Positions 35,770 to 45,380 of a stretch of DNA of 64,000 nt are shown here, piece by piece. Position numbers and translations under genes: made by a program. The notes beneath the pieces are model-generated. The model was not told the origin of the DNA and made no database searches. It worked only from the letters and a program-made list of their open reading frames with translations. The stretch is taken from contig NZ_JACHJB010000002.1 in NCBI RefSeq assembly GCF_014207745.1, forward strand, positions 2,790,001 through 2,854,000. Direction: 5' to 3'. Source of the DNA: Nonomuraea muscovyensis (lineage in GTDB: Bacteria; Actinomycetota; Actinomycetes; Streptosporangiales; Streptosporangiaceae). How positions within the stretch are numbered: the stretch's first letter is position 1; each line of letters opens with the position of its first letter.

Positions 35770-36620
35770 TCGAGGTGCTCGTTCCGGGACCGTACGCGAC
35801 CGTGCAGGACCTGGGCCGCCGGGGTCTCGCCCACCTGGGCGTGCCCGGCTCGGGCGCGGCGGACGCGGAGAGCCTGCGGCTGGCCAACCGGCTCGTCGGC
35901 AATCCCGAGGGGGCGGCAGGGATCGAGGTGACCTTCGGCGGGGCCCGGCTGGCGTTCCGGTCGGGCGCCTGGGTGGCCGTGACGGGGGCGCCCTGCCCGC
36001 TGGCCGCCGTGCCGCGGGCGGGGACGGGGGTGCCGTTCTGGGTTCCGGCCGGTGGGGAGCTGCGGCTCGGGACGCCCGCATGGGGGTTGCGCAGCTATCT
36101 GGCGGTGCGTGGCGGGGTCGCGGTCGAGCCCGTGCTGGGCAGCCGGTCCACCGACTCGCTGTCCGGGCTGGGGCCGGAGCCGCTGCGGGCGGGAACGCTG
36201 CTGCCCGTGGGCGACACCGGGGAGCTGCCGCCGATCCACGTCGACCAGGCTCCCCCTCCCGGTCGCCGGGCGGGAGTGCTGCGGGTGCTGCCGGGGCCGC
36301 GTGACGACTGGTTCGCGCCTGGCGCGCTGGAGGTGCTGTGCGGGCGGCCGTACATGGTGAGCCAGGACAGCAACCGCGTGGGGGTGCGGCTGCACGGGCC
36401 GGAGCTGGTGCGGGCGCGGGAGGGCGAGCTGCCGAGCGAGGGCATGGTCACCGGTGCGGTGCAGGTGCCGCCGAGCGGGCAGCCGATCGTCTTTCTCGCC
36501 GACCACCCGCCCACGGGCGGCTATCCGGTGATCGCGGTGGTGCTGACGGCCGACCTGCCGGTGGCCGCGCAGCTCCGCCCCGGGGACCCGGTCCGCTTCA
36601 CGACCCGCCCGCACCCGTGA
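35766..36620 (+). CDS. pxpC: 5-oxoprolinase subunit C (KipA/biotin-dependent carboxyltransferase-like)
   Basis: 284 residues. It opens with EVLVPGPYATVQDLGRRG and contains VPGSGAADAESLRLANRLVGN and the MVSQDSNRVGVRLHG motif, all typical of KipA/PxpC. The last motif, PPSGQPIVFLADHPPTGGYP, is the family's closing signature. It overlaps pxpB by 4 nt. It is the last gene of the group; the next gene is convergent. Confidence 0.93.
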   Translation: MIEVLVPGPYATVQDLGRRGLAHLGVPGSGAADAESLRLANRLVGNPEGAAGIEVTFGGARLAFRSGAWVAVTGAPCPLAAVPRAGTGVPFWVPAGGELRLGTPAWGLRSYLAVRGGVAVEPVLGSRSTDSLSGLGPEPLRAGTLLPVGDTGELPPIHVDQAPPPGRRAGVLRVLPGPRDDWFAPGALEVLCGRPYMVSQDSNRVGVRLHGPELVRAREGELPSEGMVTGAVQVPPSGQPIVFLADHPPTGGYPVIAVVLTADLPVAAQLRPGDPVRFTTRPHP

Positions 36621-36702
36621 CGGCCGCCGGGACCGGACCTGTGCGCCCGTCCCGGCTCCCCGTTCCCGGCCGCGCCCGCGCCCGCGCCAACCGGCGGACA
36701 TC

Positions 36703-37350
36703 TCATCGAGTGGCGCGGCGCGTGATGTGGACATGGGTGGCGGTCTGGGAGACGGTCGTGTCCGCGACCTCGTAGCGGCCGAGGTCGAGGTCGCCGAGCA
36801 GGCGCTCGCCCGCGCCGGCCAGGATCGGGGCGATGACGAGGTACAGGTCGTCGACGAGCCCCTCGCGCAGGAACTGCCGGATGGTGGCGGCCCCGCCGGC
36901 CACCAGCACGTCCTTGCCGCCCGCGGCGTCGAACGCCCGCTCCAGCACCGCGCCGGGCGTGTCGTCGACGAAGTGGAAGGTGGTGCCCCCCTCCATGGCG
37001 AGCGTGGGCCGCACGTGGTGGGTCATGACGAAGACGTCGTTGTGGTAGGGCGGGTTGGGCCCCCACCAGCCCCTCCACGAGTGGTCCGCCCAGGGCCCGC
37101 GCTGGGGGCCGAACATGTTGCGCCCCATGATCGTGGCGCCGATCCCGTCCTCGGCCCGGCGGACGCGCTCGTCGTCGGGGCCCTCCTCGCCGCCGTCCAG
37201 GCCGTGCGTCGCCCGGAACGTGCGGGTGGCGACCATCCAGTCGTGCAGGCCCTCGACGCCGTCGCCGAACGGCGCGTCCATGCGCTGGCGGGGCCCGGCG
37301 GCGTAGCCGTCGAGCGAGAGGGTGAAGTTGTGCACGCGCAGCTTCGGCAT
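36703..37350 (-). CDS. Dihydrofolate-reductase-family protein (RibD C-terminal type)
   Basis: 215 residues. KLRVHNFTLSLDGYAAGP is the conserved opening, GATIMGRNMF the NADPH-binding loop, and VLVAGGAATIRQFLREGLVDDLYLVIAPILAGAGERL the second pyridine-nucleotide site of the RibD-C/DHFR-like fold. Members are often standalone reductases of unknown substrate rather than true DHFR. The start at 37350 has GAAGAAGGA upstream. Third gene of a same-strand set after the AlkZ-like and PhzF genes, though 107 bp separate it from phzF. Confidence 0.88.
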   Translation of the reverse strand: MPKLRVHNFTLSLDGYAAGPRQRMDAPFGDGVEGLHDWMVATRTFRATHGLDGGEEGPDDERVRRAEDGIGATIMGRNMFGPQRGPWADHSWRGWWGPNPPYHNDVFVMTHHVRPTLAMEGGTTFHFVDDTPGAVLERAFDAAGGKDVLVAGGAATIRQFLREGLVDDLYLVIAPILAGAGERLLGDLDLGRYEVADTTVSQTATHVHITRRATR

Positions 37351-37457
37351 CGTCGATCCTTCTTCGTTTGCTGGGGTGCCGCCGGGCGGCCTACACCGGT
37401 GAGTCGGAGCGGGCGGCGGCTTCTCGACATGCCGTCGGAACTTTTCTCAGCGGCGGG

Positions 37458-38300
37458 TCACAGCTCGACCTGCCCCGTGACGCAGGTGACGGAGGAGCCG
37501 CCGACCCACACGCCGCCGTCGTCGTCGGTGGAGACGTGCACGCGCCCGGCCCGCCCGAGCACGGTGCCCTGGGCGGCCACGTAGGGGGCGGCGGCGCGGC
37601 CGGTGCGCAGCAGCCACTGGGCGACCGAGGCGTTGAGGCTGCCGGTGACGGGGTCCTCGACCGTGCCGACCTCGGACGGGTAGAAGGCGCGCAACTCGAA
37701 CGCGTGGGGCGAGCCCTGCGGGTGGGGGCCCACCACGCCGAGGTCGAGATCGACGCGCCCGGGCTTCAGCGCGAGCACCGCCTCGGCGTCGCGGAGCAGC
37801 ACCGCCACCCAGCCGGGTCCGTTGTCGGCCCACTCCAGGTCGACGATCTCGTCGCGGGCGATGCCGAGGAGGCCGGCGATGTGCCCGGCCAGCGGCTCGT
37901 CCACCGGCCCCGACCGCAGCAGCGGCGGAGCGGCGAACGCGAGGGCACGGTCGCGGTCGGAGCCGGTGGAACGCACCCGCACAAGCCCGGCTCCGCACTG
38001 CTGCACGATCTCGCCGGGGGCCTTGGGGACGCCACCGGCCTCCAGCCAGGCGTGGCAGGTGCCGAGCGTGGGATGCCCGGCGAACGGCAGCTCGCCGGAG
38101 CCGGTGAAGATCCGCACCTGGTAGTCGGCCGCCGGATCGGACGGCGGCAGCACGAACGTGGTCTCCGACAGGTTGGTCCAGTGGGCGAAGCGCTGCATCT
38201 GCTCCGTGGTCAGCCCCCGGCCGTCGAGGACGACGGCGAGCGGGTTGCCGTGGTAGGGGACGGCGGTGAAGACATCGACCTGAGCGAAAGGACGGGACAT
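37458..38300 (-). CDS. PhzF-family isomerase/epimerase
   Basis: 280 residues. QVDVFTAVPYHGNPLAVVLD is the family opening, the catalytic Glu lies in NLSETTFVL, GELPFAGHPTLGT is the central motif, and VEDPVTGSLNASVAQWL the second-half repeat. In phenazine makers PhzF isomerises an intermediate, but most homologues have unknown substrates, and no phenazine genes are present here. The start at 38300 lies 14 bp after the stop of the upstream AlkZ-like gene, suggesting coupling. Confidence 0.9.
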   Translation of the reverse strand: MSRPFAQVDVFTAVPYHGNPLAVVLDGRGLTTEQMQRFAHWTNLSETTFVLPPSDPAADYQVRIFTGSGELPFAGHPTLGTCHAWLEAGGVPKAPGEIVQQCGAGLVRVRSTGSDRDRALAFAAPPLLRSGPVDEPLAGHIAGLLGIARDEIVDLEWADNGPGWVAVLLRDAEAVLALKPGRVDLDLGVVGPHPQGSPHAFELRAFYPSEVGTVEDPVTGSLNASVAQWLLRTGRAAAPYVAAQGTVLGRAGRVHVSTDDDGGVWVGGSSVTCVTGQVEL

Positions 38301-38314
38301 GGGGCAAGCCTGCC

Positions 38315-39424
38315 CTATGTCCGCGCGGCGCCGGCGCTCAGGAGGGCCTCGACCCGGGCGACGGCCGCGTCGAGCGCGGGCTGCGGCACCTGCTCGAACA
38401 GCTCCACGACGGCCCGGCCGTCCTTCGGCTCCCAGACGCCCGTGACCCGGCCGTCGTGCAGGACGACCGGCGAGATCCAGCCCGCCTGGCGGCTGACCCG
38501 CGCCTTGACCCCGGCCGGGACGAGCGGCTCCAGGCTGCGCGGCGCGCCCAGGATGTAGGGGTCGAAGCCGGGCAGCAGGTGGACCTCTCCGGCCGGCCGG
38601 GTGGCGGCGAGCTCGTCGAGGTGCTCGGTCAGGGCGAGGAGGGTGTGGCCGTCGGGAGTCCGCACCTCGGTCAGCTCGGGCGCGAGGTCGCGGAACCACG
38701 CCTTGAGCACGGCCTTGCGCGCCACTCCGCCGAACAGCCACGCGTCGAACATCTCGGGCGTCGCCGGCCCGTGGGCACCCAGGAAGGCGCGCGCGACCGC
38801 GACCCCGGCCTTCTCCTGGGGCGGCAGCTCGGCGGGCCAGCCGGGCAGCCAGCGGCGCGGCGCGGTGAACGTCACCTTGCCCGCACGCGGTGGCCCGTAG
38901 CACAGCTCGCCCAGCCGGCTGAGGGGCTTGAGCAGCACGCCCCAGCCGGAGGTGAGCCCCTCGCGCAGGTGGGCGTCGCCGGTGACCTCGACGACGGCGT
39001 CGACCAGCTCCTCGCGGGTCAGCGGCCGCTCGCCCAGCACGTGCGGCACGGCCTCGATGACGGCGCCGATCTCGGCCGCGGTGACACCGTGGCCGCGCTG
39101 CCAGGAGCCCTTCTCCCAGAAGCGCAGCGTGGACAGGGCCGAGCAGTGGGCGGGCAGCTCGTCAGAGGGCACAAGGTGCAGGGTGCCGCGCATGACCCAC
39201 GTCTTGGCGAGCGTGCGGTCGGCCCACAGCGCCGTGTCGATCTCGTCGGTCGCCGGCCGGGCGCTCCTGAGGGCGACGGCGAGCCGGGCCGAGGAGGGCA
39301 CCTGGGTCTGCACGCCGCCCAGCCGTCGGGCGATCGCCACCGCGCCGGGGCCGCCGGGGCCCCTCACGAACTGGCGGGCCAGCCGCCACGTCAGGATCTG
39401 CGGCCAGGTCAGGTCAAGGGTCAC
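38315..39424 (-). CDS. Winged-helix DNA-binding protein, AlkZ/YcaQ-like DNA glycosylase family
   Basis: 369 residues of the HTH_42 family. The QxQ motif used for catalysis in Streptomyces AlkZ is present as Q39-T-Q41 in RLGGVQTQVPSSARL, followed by LWADRTLAKTWVMRGTLHL. AlkZ unhooks DNA interstrand crosslinks such as azinomycin adducts, and YcaQ acts on mustard adducts (established). Whether this one confers self-resistance or general repair is unknown; no antibiotic cluster is visible nearby. GTG 39424 is 44 bp downstream of the stop of the binding-protein gene. Confidence 0.87.
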   Translation of the reverse strand: MTLDLTWPQILTWRLARQFVRGPGGPGAVAIARRLGGVQTQVPSSARLAVALRSARPATDEIDTALWADRTLAKTWVMRGTLHLVPSDELPAHCSALSTLRFWEKGSWQRGHGVTAAEIGAVIEAVPHVLGERPLTREELVDAVVEVTGDAHLREGLTSGWGVLLKPLSRLGELCYGPPRAGKVTFTAPRRWLPGWPAELPPQEKAGVAVARAFLGAHGPATPEMFDAWLFGGVARKAVLKAWFRDLAPELTEVRTPDGHTLLALTEHLDELAATRPAGEVHLLPGFDPYILGAPRSLEPLVPAGVKARVSRQAGWISPVVLHDGRVTGVWEPKDGRAVVELFEQVPQPALDAAVARVEALLSAGAART

Positions 39425-39468
39425 CGTCCACTTCTATCCGACCCGGCCGACATTTCGGGCGCCGGGGT

Positions 39469-41163
39469 TCAGGCGGTGAAGCCGATGTCCTCGTAGCGCA
39501 GGTTGTAGAAGCCCCGGGCGCCGACGTTGGCCAGCGTCGCGCGGACGGCGACGTTCTGCGGCCGCTGGTAGAGGGGCAGCACGTTCACCTCCTGCCAGAT
39601 CAGCCGGTCGGCCTCGTTGACGGCCTCCCGCGCCCGCGCCGGGTCGAGGCTCTGGGCGGCCTTGTTCATCGCGTCGTCGATGGCCTTCGACCCGGTGCGG
39701 CCGAAGTTGGCGTTCCACGTCTTGCCGTCGGGGCTGTCGGCGTAGATGCCGTAGCTGCTCGACACCGGGAACGGGGTGCCGATGTAGGAGAAGGCTGTGA
39801 TGTCGAAGTTGCCGGGGATGACGTACTTGGTGAAGAAGTCGGCGCTCGGCACCGCCTGGATGGTGACCTTGACCCCGATCTGCCCGAGCATGGTCTGCGC
39901 CAGCTCGGCCTCCGACTTGCTGACCTGCACGCCCGACGGCACCACGAACCTCAGATCCAGCGGCTTGCCGTCCTTCTGGCGGACGGCGCCGGCGAGCTTC
40001 CAGCCGGCCTCCTCCAGGAGCTTCCCGGCCCGTGCGGGATCGTGGGCGCCGAGGTCGCCGGCGTTGTCCTGGTAGCCGTCCTGGGTGTTCATGAAGAAGT
40101 GGTTGTTCAGCGGCGTGGTGGGCCAGTCGAGGCCCTGCAGGTCGGACTGGGCGATCGCCTGCCGGTTGACGCCGAGCTGGAGCGCCCTGCGGACCCGTAC
40201 GTCGCGCAGCAGGTCGCTGGAGCCGTTGAAGGTGAAGTGGCGGAAGTCGGGCCCGGCCGCCTGGCGCACCTGGCTGTTCGGGGTGGAGCGGGCGCGGGCG
40301 TAGTCGGGCGCGGAGGGGCCGATGTCGGCGATGTCCAGCTCGCCGTTGCCGAACGCGCCGATCAGCGAGTCCTGCTCGGAGGCGCGGTAGACGATCTGGT
40401 CGAGCTTGGCCCGTTCGCCCCACCACCGCTCGTCGCGGACCAGCGTGATCGTCTTGGCCGTCTGGTCGAACGCCTTGAAGGCGAACGGCCCGGCCGTCAC
40501 CGGGATGCGGTTGAGCCAGGCGGTGTTGAACGCCTCGGGCGTCCGGTTGGCCGAGGCGGGCAGCAGCGGCCCGAACAGCGACTGCCAGTCGCCGAACGGC
40601 CGGGCGAAGGTCACCACCACCTCGTGGTCGTCCCTGCCCCGGGCCACCTTCTCGATGTCCTGGTAGCCGGTGGACGAGACGATGTGGAAGGCGGGGTCCT
40701 CGCCCTTGAGCGCCCGCCACTGGGCCTCGTAGTCGACCCAGGTGATCGGCTTGCCGTCCGACCACTTCGCCTCGGGGTTGAGCCGGTAGGTGATCACCTG
40801 CTTCGGCTCGCGGCGGGTGACCTCGGCGCTGACCAGGTAGTCGGGGTTGGGCGTGATCTCCGCCGTCTCGTCGGACAGGAACGGCGACGGCAGCAACGCG
40901 TTGGTGATCATGGCGGCGACGGCGAGGTTGCCGTCGACGTGGTTGCGGTTCCACTGGGCGGGGAACTCGTTGACCCCCCAGCGCAGCGTGCCGCCGTCCT
41001 TGACCCGGTCGCGCGGCTGCGGGTTGACGTCGAACGCCTTGACGGCCAGGCCGCCGTCGTCACCGGGGGCGCCGCCCGGACCGCCCTGACCGCCGCAGCC
41101 CGCCAGCGGGCCGGCCACGGCCATCGCCATGATCATGGCGGTGGCGAGTCGTGTTGCTCTCAT
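39469..41163 (-). CDS. Peptide/nickel-type ABC transporter solute-binding lipoprotein
   Basis: 564 residues. A lipoprotein signal peptide ends in a good lipobox (GPLAGC), followed by a Gly-rich linker. The body is a family-5 extracellular solute-binding protein (oligopeptide/DppA type): GTLRWGVNEFPAQWN, then LNPEAKWSDGKPITWVDYEAQW, then VRRALQLGVNRQAIAQ. The ligand is likely a peptide. ATG 41163 has GGAAGG 8 nt upstream; longer in-frame sequence is a low-complexity overlap with the ATPase gene. Last of a four-gene importer operon, 19 nt after the ATPase stop. Confidence 0.92.
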   Translation of the reverse strand: MRATRLATAMIMAMAVAGPLAGCGGQGGPGGAPGDDGGLAVKAFDVNPQPRDRVKDGGTLRWGVNEFPAQWNRNHVDGNLAVAAMITNALLPSPFLSDETAEITPNPDYLVSAEVTRREPKQVITYRLNPEAKWSDGKPITWVDYEAQWRALKGEDPAFHIVSSTGYQDIEKVARGRDDHEVVVTFARPFGDWQSLFGPLLPASANRTPEAFNTAWLNRIPVTAGPFAFKAFDQTAKTITLVRDERWWGERAKLDQIVYRASEQDSLIGAFGNGELDIADIGPSAPDYARARSTPNSQVRQAAGPDFRHFTFNGSSDLLRDVRVRRALQLGVNRQAIAQSDLQGLDWPTTPLNNHFFMNTQDGYQDNAGDLGAHDPARAGKLLEEAGWKLAGAVRQKDGKPLDLRFVVPSGVQVSKSEAELAQTMLGQIGVKVTIQAVPSADFFTKYVIPGNFDITAFSYIGTPFPVSSSYGIYADSPDGKTWNANFGRTGSKAIDDAMNKAAQSLDPARAREAVNEADRLIWQEVNVLPLYQRPQNVAVRATLANVGARGFYNLRYEDIGFTA

Positions 41164-41182
41164 GAGAAGCGACCTTCCTGGT

Positions 41183-43414
41183 CTAGACGACGTCGAGCCG
41201 CTGCGCGTAGTGGCAGGCCACGTCGTGGTCATCGCCTTGTGCGTCACCGGGCCCCTCGGCACCGGGCCGGTCAGCACCGTGCTCACCGGCACCGGGCTCA
41301 CCGGCACCGTGCTCACCGGCACCGGGCCCCTCGGCACGGCCCGTGAGCGGCAGTACGGCGGGCTCGGTGGTGACGCACCGGACCCGTTGCCCGTCCGTCA
41401 GCTCGGCGCGGAACTTCGGGCATCGGGTGCGGAAGCGGCAGCCCGACGGCGGGTGCGCCGGGCTCGGGAGGTCGCCTTCGAGCAGGATCCGGGCGCGGGT
41501 GCGCTCGCGGACCGGGTCGGGGAGGGGGATCGCCGACAGCAACGCCTGCGTGTACGGGTGGGCGGGCGCGCCGTAGACGGCGTCGACGGCCCCGATCTCG
41601 GCGATGCGGCCCAGGTACATGACGGCCACCCGGTCGGCGATGTGGCGTACCACCGCCAGGTCGTGCGCCACGAACAGGTAGGACAGGCCGAGCCGGGCCT
41701 TCAGCGCGCCCAGCAGATTGATCACCCCGGCCTGGATCGACACGTCGAGCGCGGAGACCGGCTCGTCGAGCACCAGCAGGCGGGGCTCCAGAGCCAGAGC
41801 GCGGGCGATCCCGATGCGCTGGCGCTGGCCGCCCGAGAAGTCCTGCGGGTAGCGCCCGGCGTGCTCGGGCGCGAGGCCGACCAGGTCGAGCAGCTCACGC
41901 ACGCGCCGGGCCGGGTCGCCGACGGCATGGGTGCGCAGCGGCTCGGCGAGGATGTCGTGCACGGTCATGCGCGGGTCGAGCGAGGCCAGCGGGTCCTGGA
42001 AGACCACCTGCATGTCGCGCCTGATCTCCTTGCGCCCGGCGGCGCCGAGGCCGGCGGTGTCGCGGCCGAGCACGACGATCCGGCCCTGCTGCGGCGCGGC
42101 GAGCTCCAGGATCTCCATCAGCGTCGTCGTCTTGCCGCAGCCCGACTCGCCGACCAGGCCGAGCGTCTCGCCCCGGCGCACGTCGAAGCTGACGCCGGCC
42201 ACGGCCTGCACGGTGCCGACCCGCCGCCTGAACAGCGCCCCCTTCAGCAGCGGGTAGTGCTTGACCAGCCCCTCCACCCGCAGCACCGGCGCCTCCGGCC
42301 GCACCCCCGCCACCCGCGCGCCGGCCACCGCACCCGCTGCGCCCGCGGCACCCGCTGCGCCCGCTGCACCCGCGGCACCCGTGGCGTCCCGGTCGCCGGC
42401 CATGCCGGAGGCGGCCGGGCGCGGGCCCGCCTCCTCCCACCGGACGCAGGCCGCCCGGTGGCCGGGGCCGACGTCGAACAGCGGCGGCTCCGCCTCGTCG
42501 CACACCGGCGCCCGCAGCTCGCAACGCGGCGCGAACGGGCAGCCGGGCGGCAGCGCGGCGGGCGAGGGCGGGCTGCCCTCGATGGGCGCCAGCGGCCGCC
42601 GCCCGTCGCGGTCGACGCGCGGGATCGACCCGAGCAGCCCCACCGTGTACGGCATGCGCGGCCGGTAGTAGACGTCGTCCACGTCGCCCACCTCCACCGG
42701 GCGGCCCGCGTACATGACCATCACCCGGTCGGCGAACCCGGCCACCACCCCCAGATCGTGGGTGATCATGACGATCGCGGCGCCGGTCTCGCGCTGGGCC
42801 GTCTTCAGCACCTCCAGGACCTGCGCCTGGACGGTGACGTCGAGCGCGGTCGTCGGCTCGTCGCAGATGATCACATCGGGGTCGTTGGCGATGGCCATGG
42901 CGATCACGACGCGCTGCCGCATGCCGCCGGAGAACTCGTGGGGAAAGGCCAGCGCCCGCTGCGCCGGGTTGGGGATGCCGACCAGGTCGAGCAGGGCGAC
43001 GGCCTTGACCAGGGCCTGCTCCTTGGTGACCCGCTGGTGGACGCGCACGGCCTCGGCGATCTGGTCGCCCACCCGGTAGACGGGGGTGAGGGCGGACAGC
43101 GGGTCCTGGAAGACCATCGACATGGCCCGGCCGCGCAGCGCGGTCAGCTCCTTCTCGCGGGCGCCGACCAGCTCCCTGCCGTGCAGCCGCACCGAGCCGG
43201 TGACGCGGGCCCCGCGCGGCAGCAGGCCCATCACGGCTGCCGAGGTGACCGACTTGCCGGAGCCGGACTCGCCGACGATGCCGAGGACCTCGCCGGGGCG
43301 CACCTCGTAGCCGACCCCCCGCACGGCGTGCACGTCGCCGAACCAGACGTTGAGGTCGCGCACCTCCAGGACGGGCGCGGTCCGGAGGGCCTCGGTGGCC
43401 GGCGCGGTGGTCAT
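41183..43414 (-). CDS. Fused DppD-DppF ABC ATPase with variable repeat tail
   Basis: 743 residues, two complete ATPases in one chain. Module 1: VGESGSGKSVTSAA, then EFSGGMRQR and DEPTTALDV. Module 2: VGESGCGKTTTLME, then DFSGGQRQR and DEPVSALDV. Both end in the Cys-containing oligopeptide-ABC C-domain (FAPRCELRAPVC and FRTRCPKFRAEL), typically an iron-sulfur site. A Gly-Ala-Ala repeat linker (9-bp units) joins the modules. The C-terminus has a five-residue AGEHG/AGEPG repeat (15-bp units) before a final AQRLDVV. The gene starts inside the stop of the upstream permease (ATGA). Confidence 0.92.
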   Translation of the reverse strand: MTTAPATEALRTAPVLEVRDLNVWFGDVHAVRGVGYEVRPGEVLGIVGESGSGKSVTSAAVMGLLPRGARVTGSVRLHGRELVGAREKELTALRGRAMSMVFQDPLSALTPVYRVGDQIAEAVRVHQRVTKEQALVKAVALLDLVGIPNPAQRALAFPHEFSGGMRQRVVIAMAIANDPDVIICDEPTTALDVTVQAQVLEVLKTAQRETGAAIVMITHDLGVVAGFADRVMVMYAGRPVEVGDVDDVYYRPRMPYTVGLLGSIPRVDRDGRRPLAPIEGSPPSPAALPPGCPFAPRCELRAPVCDEAEPPLFDVGPGHRAACVRWEEAGPRPAASGMAGDRDATGAAGAAGAAGAAGAAGAVAGARVAGVRPEAPVLRVEGLVKHYPLLKGALFRRRVGTVQAVAGVSFDVRRGETLGLVGESGCGKTTTLMEILELAAPQQGRIVVLGRDTAGLGAAGRKEIRRDMQVVFQDPLASLDPRMTVHDILAEPLRTHAVGDPARRVRELLDLVGLAPEHAGRYPQDFSGGQRQRIGIARALALEPRLLVLDEPVSALDVSIQAGVINLLGALKARLGLSYLFVAHDLAVVRHIADRVAVMYLGRIAEIGAVDAVYGAPAHPYTQALLSAIPLPDPVRERTRARILLEGDLPSPAHPPSGCRFRTRCPKFRAELTDGQRVRCVTTEPAVLPLTGRAEGPGAGEHGAGEPGAGEHGADRPGAEGPGDAQGDDHDVACHYAQRLDVV

Positions 43415-44322
43415 CGCGCCCTCGTGGCGGCGGGGTCGAACGCGTCGCGCAGGGCGTCGCCGACGAGGTTGACCGCGAGCACGGTGACCACCAGCAGCCC
43501 GGCCACGAACCAGAACGTCCACGGCGCGTAGACGGCGGTCCTGGCGCCGTCGGCGATCAGCGTGCCGAACGACACGTCGGGCGGCTGGATGCCGAACCCG
43601 AAGTACGACAGCGACGTCTCGGTGAGGATGGCCGCGCTGACGTTGAGGGTGGCGTCGACGACGAGCAGCGACGACAGGTTGGGCAGCACGTGCCTGAAGA
43701 TGATCGTCACCGGCGGGACGCCCATGAACCGGGCGGCCTGGATGAACTCGCGCTGCTTGAGCGAGATCGTCATCCCTCTGACGATCTTGGAGGTGACCAT
43801 CCACAGGAACAGCGCCAGCATGACCACGAACAGCACCCACGCCCCCGACCCGAACAGCGGCGACATGATCGCCAGGATGAGGAACGCGGGCAGCACCAGG
43901 AGCAGGTCGGTGAGCCAGGTCAGCGCCCGGTCGGTCCAGCCGAGGAAGTAGCCGGCGAAGGCGCCCACCAGGGCGGCCAGCGCGGTGGACACCAGCGACG
44001 CGAGCAGGCCGACGACCAGCGACTTCTGCATGCCCCGCAGGGTCACCGCGAAGACGTCGGCGCCGGTCTGCAGGGTGCCGAGCCAGTGGGCGGCCGACGG
44101 CGGCTGCAGGAAGGCGGTGAAGTCGCGATCGGTGTAGGACCAAGGGCTGACCAGCGGGCCGGCGAAGGCGAGCAGGAAGAGCAGGCCGAGCGTGGCCAGC
44201 CCGACGCGCCCGCGCGGGACCGCCAGGAAGCGACGGGCCACCACCCGGCCCCTGGAGGGCGGCGGGGGCTCCGGGCCGCTACGGGTCAGGTCCTCGGCCA
44301 GTTCCTCGTCGGACAGCGTCAT
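43411..44322 (-). CDS. ABC transporter permease, DppC/OppC type
   Basis: 303 residues. An N-terminal cytosolic region (SDEELAEDLTRSGPEPPPPSRGR) precedes six hydrophobic segments. The EAA loop reads EFIQAARFMGVPPVTIIFRHVLPNL. The OppC_N-like first helix (GRVGLATLGLLFLLAFAGPLV) is present. It forms the channel with the DppB-type gene. Overlaps by 4 nt at both ends with its neighbours, so the operon is translationally coupled. Confidence 0.92.
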   Translation of the reverse strand: MTLSDEELAEDLTRSGPEPPPPSRGRVVARRFLAVPRGRVGLATLGLLFLLAFAGPLVSPWSYTDRDFTAFLQPPSAAHWLGTLQTGADVFAVTLRGMQKSLVVGLLASLVSTALAALVGAFAGYFLGWTDRALTWLTDLLLVLPAFLILAIMSPLFGSGAWVLFVVMLALFLWMVTSKIVRGMTISLKQREFIQAARFMGVPPVTIIFRHVLPNLSSLLVVDATLNVSAAILTETSLSYFGFGIQPPDVSFGTLIADGARTAVYAPWTFWFVAGLLVVTVLAVNLVGDALRDAFDPAATRAR

Positions 44323-45305
44323 CCGGCCCTCACCCGCGGGTCGAGCGCGGCGTGCAGCAGGTCGGCGGCCAGCGCCGCGCACAGGACGGCGACCGCGGCG
44401 AGGACGGAGATGGCGGCGACCGTGTTGACGTCGTTGGTGAAGATCGAGTTGATCAGCTGCTCGCCCAGCCCGTGCCAGCCGAAGATCTTCTCGGTGAAGG
44501 TGGCGCCGGTGAGCAGGACTCCGAAGGTGAACGCGAAGTAGGTCACGACCGGGATCAGCGCCGTGCGCAGCGCGTGGCGGGTGAGCGCGGCGCTCCGGCT
44601 GAGCCCCTTGGCCCTGGCCGTCCGGACGAAGTCGGCGCCGAGCACGTCGAGCATCATGTTGCGTTGGTAGCGGCTGAACACCGCGACGAGCCCGAGCGAC
44701 AGCGACACGGTGGGCAGAAGCAGGTGCTGGAGCCGGTCGACCGCCTGCCCCCAGAGCCCGGCGTCGAGCCCGTCGCTGTATTCGCCGCTCACCAGGAACA
44801 CCTGGTGGCCGAAGAGGCGCTCGTTGGCCCAGGTGCCGGCCAGGATGAGCATGTTGGCCAGGACGACCACGGGCACGGCCAGCACCGCGAGCGACAAGCC
44901 GGCCGACACCCGGTCGAACCAGCCGTACTGGCCGATTGCGGCCAGCGCGCCGACGGCCACCCCCGCCAGGCTGCCGAAGACCAGCCCGAGCAGCACCAGC
45001 CGGGACGTCACACCGGCCCGCCGCCTGAGGTCGTCGCCGACCGGCGAGCCCGTCACACTCCTGCCGAAGTCGCCGTGCAGCACCCCGGCCGCCCAGGTGG
45101 CGTAGCGCTGGACCAGCGGCGTGCGGTCGTTGAGGTTGAGGGCGGTGAGCTGGGCGTCGACCACCGCCGCCGGCGGCTTGGGGGTGCGGTCGGCGTAGTT
45201 GGATCGCGGGTCGAGGGCGGTGGCGGCCAGCAGGTAGGCGAGGCTGGCGGCGACGGCGACGAGCACGAGGTAGTTGAGCAGCCTGCGGGCCAGGAACCCC
45301 GCCAT
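44319..45305 (-). CDS. ABC transporter permease, DppB/OppB type
   Basis: 328 residues. FLARRLLNYLVLVAVAASLAYLL is the DppB opening, and the EAA loop reads ADFVRTARAKGLSRSAALTRHALRTALIP. Six membrane segments, with the long external loop after TM1 typical of this subunit. First gene of the operon; the start at 45305 has GGGAGGGG upstream. Just upstream (45331-45350) is the only AT-rich stretch (TATAGCTA), the likely promoter. Confidence 0.92.
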   Translation of the reverse strand: MAGFLARRLLNYLVLVAVAASLAYLLAATALDPRSNYADRTPKPPAAVVDAQLTALNLNDRTPLVQRYATWAAGVLHGDFGRSVTGSPVGDDLRRRAGVTSRLVLLGLVFGSLAGVAVGALAAIGQYGWFDRVSAGLSLAVLAVPVVVLANMLILAGTWANERLFGHQVFLVSGEYSDGLDAGLWGQAVDRLQHLLLPTVSLSLGLVAVFSRYQRNMMLDVLGADFVRTARAKGLSRSAALTRHALRTALIPVVTYFAFTFGVLLTGATFTEKIFGWHGLGEQLINSIFTNDVNTVAAISVLAAVAVLCAALAADLLHAALDPRVRAG

Positions 45306-45380
45306 CGTCCCCCCTCCCGCGCACGGTGCGTAGTCATATAGCTACACCATGCGCGGGGGAGGGTGCACGCAAGTGCGGGC

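Noticed and set aside
36621..36702. Terminator between pxpC and the DHFR-like gene
   Set aside because: GC-rich but I could not find a stem longer than 6 bp.
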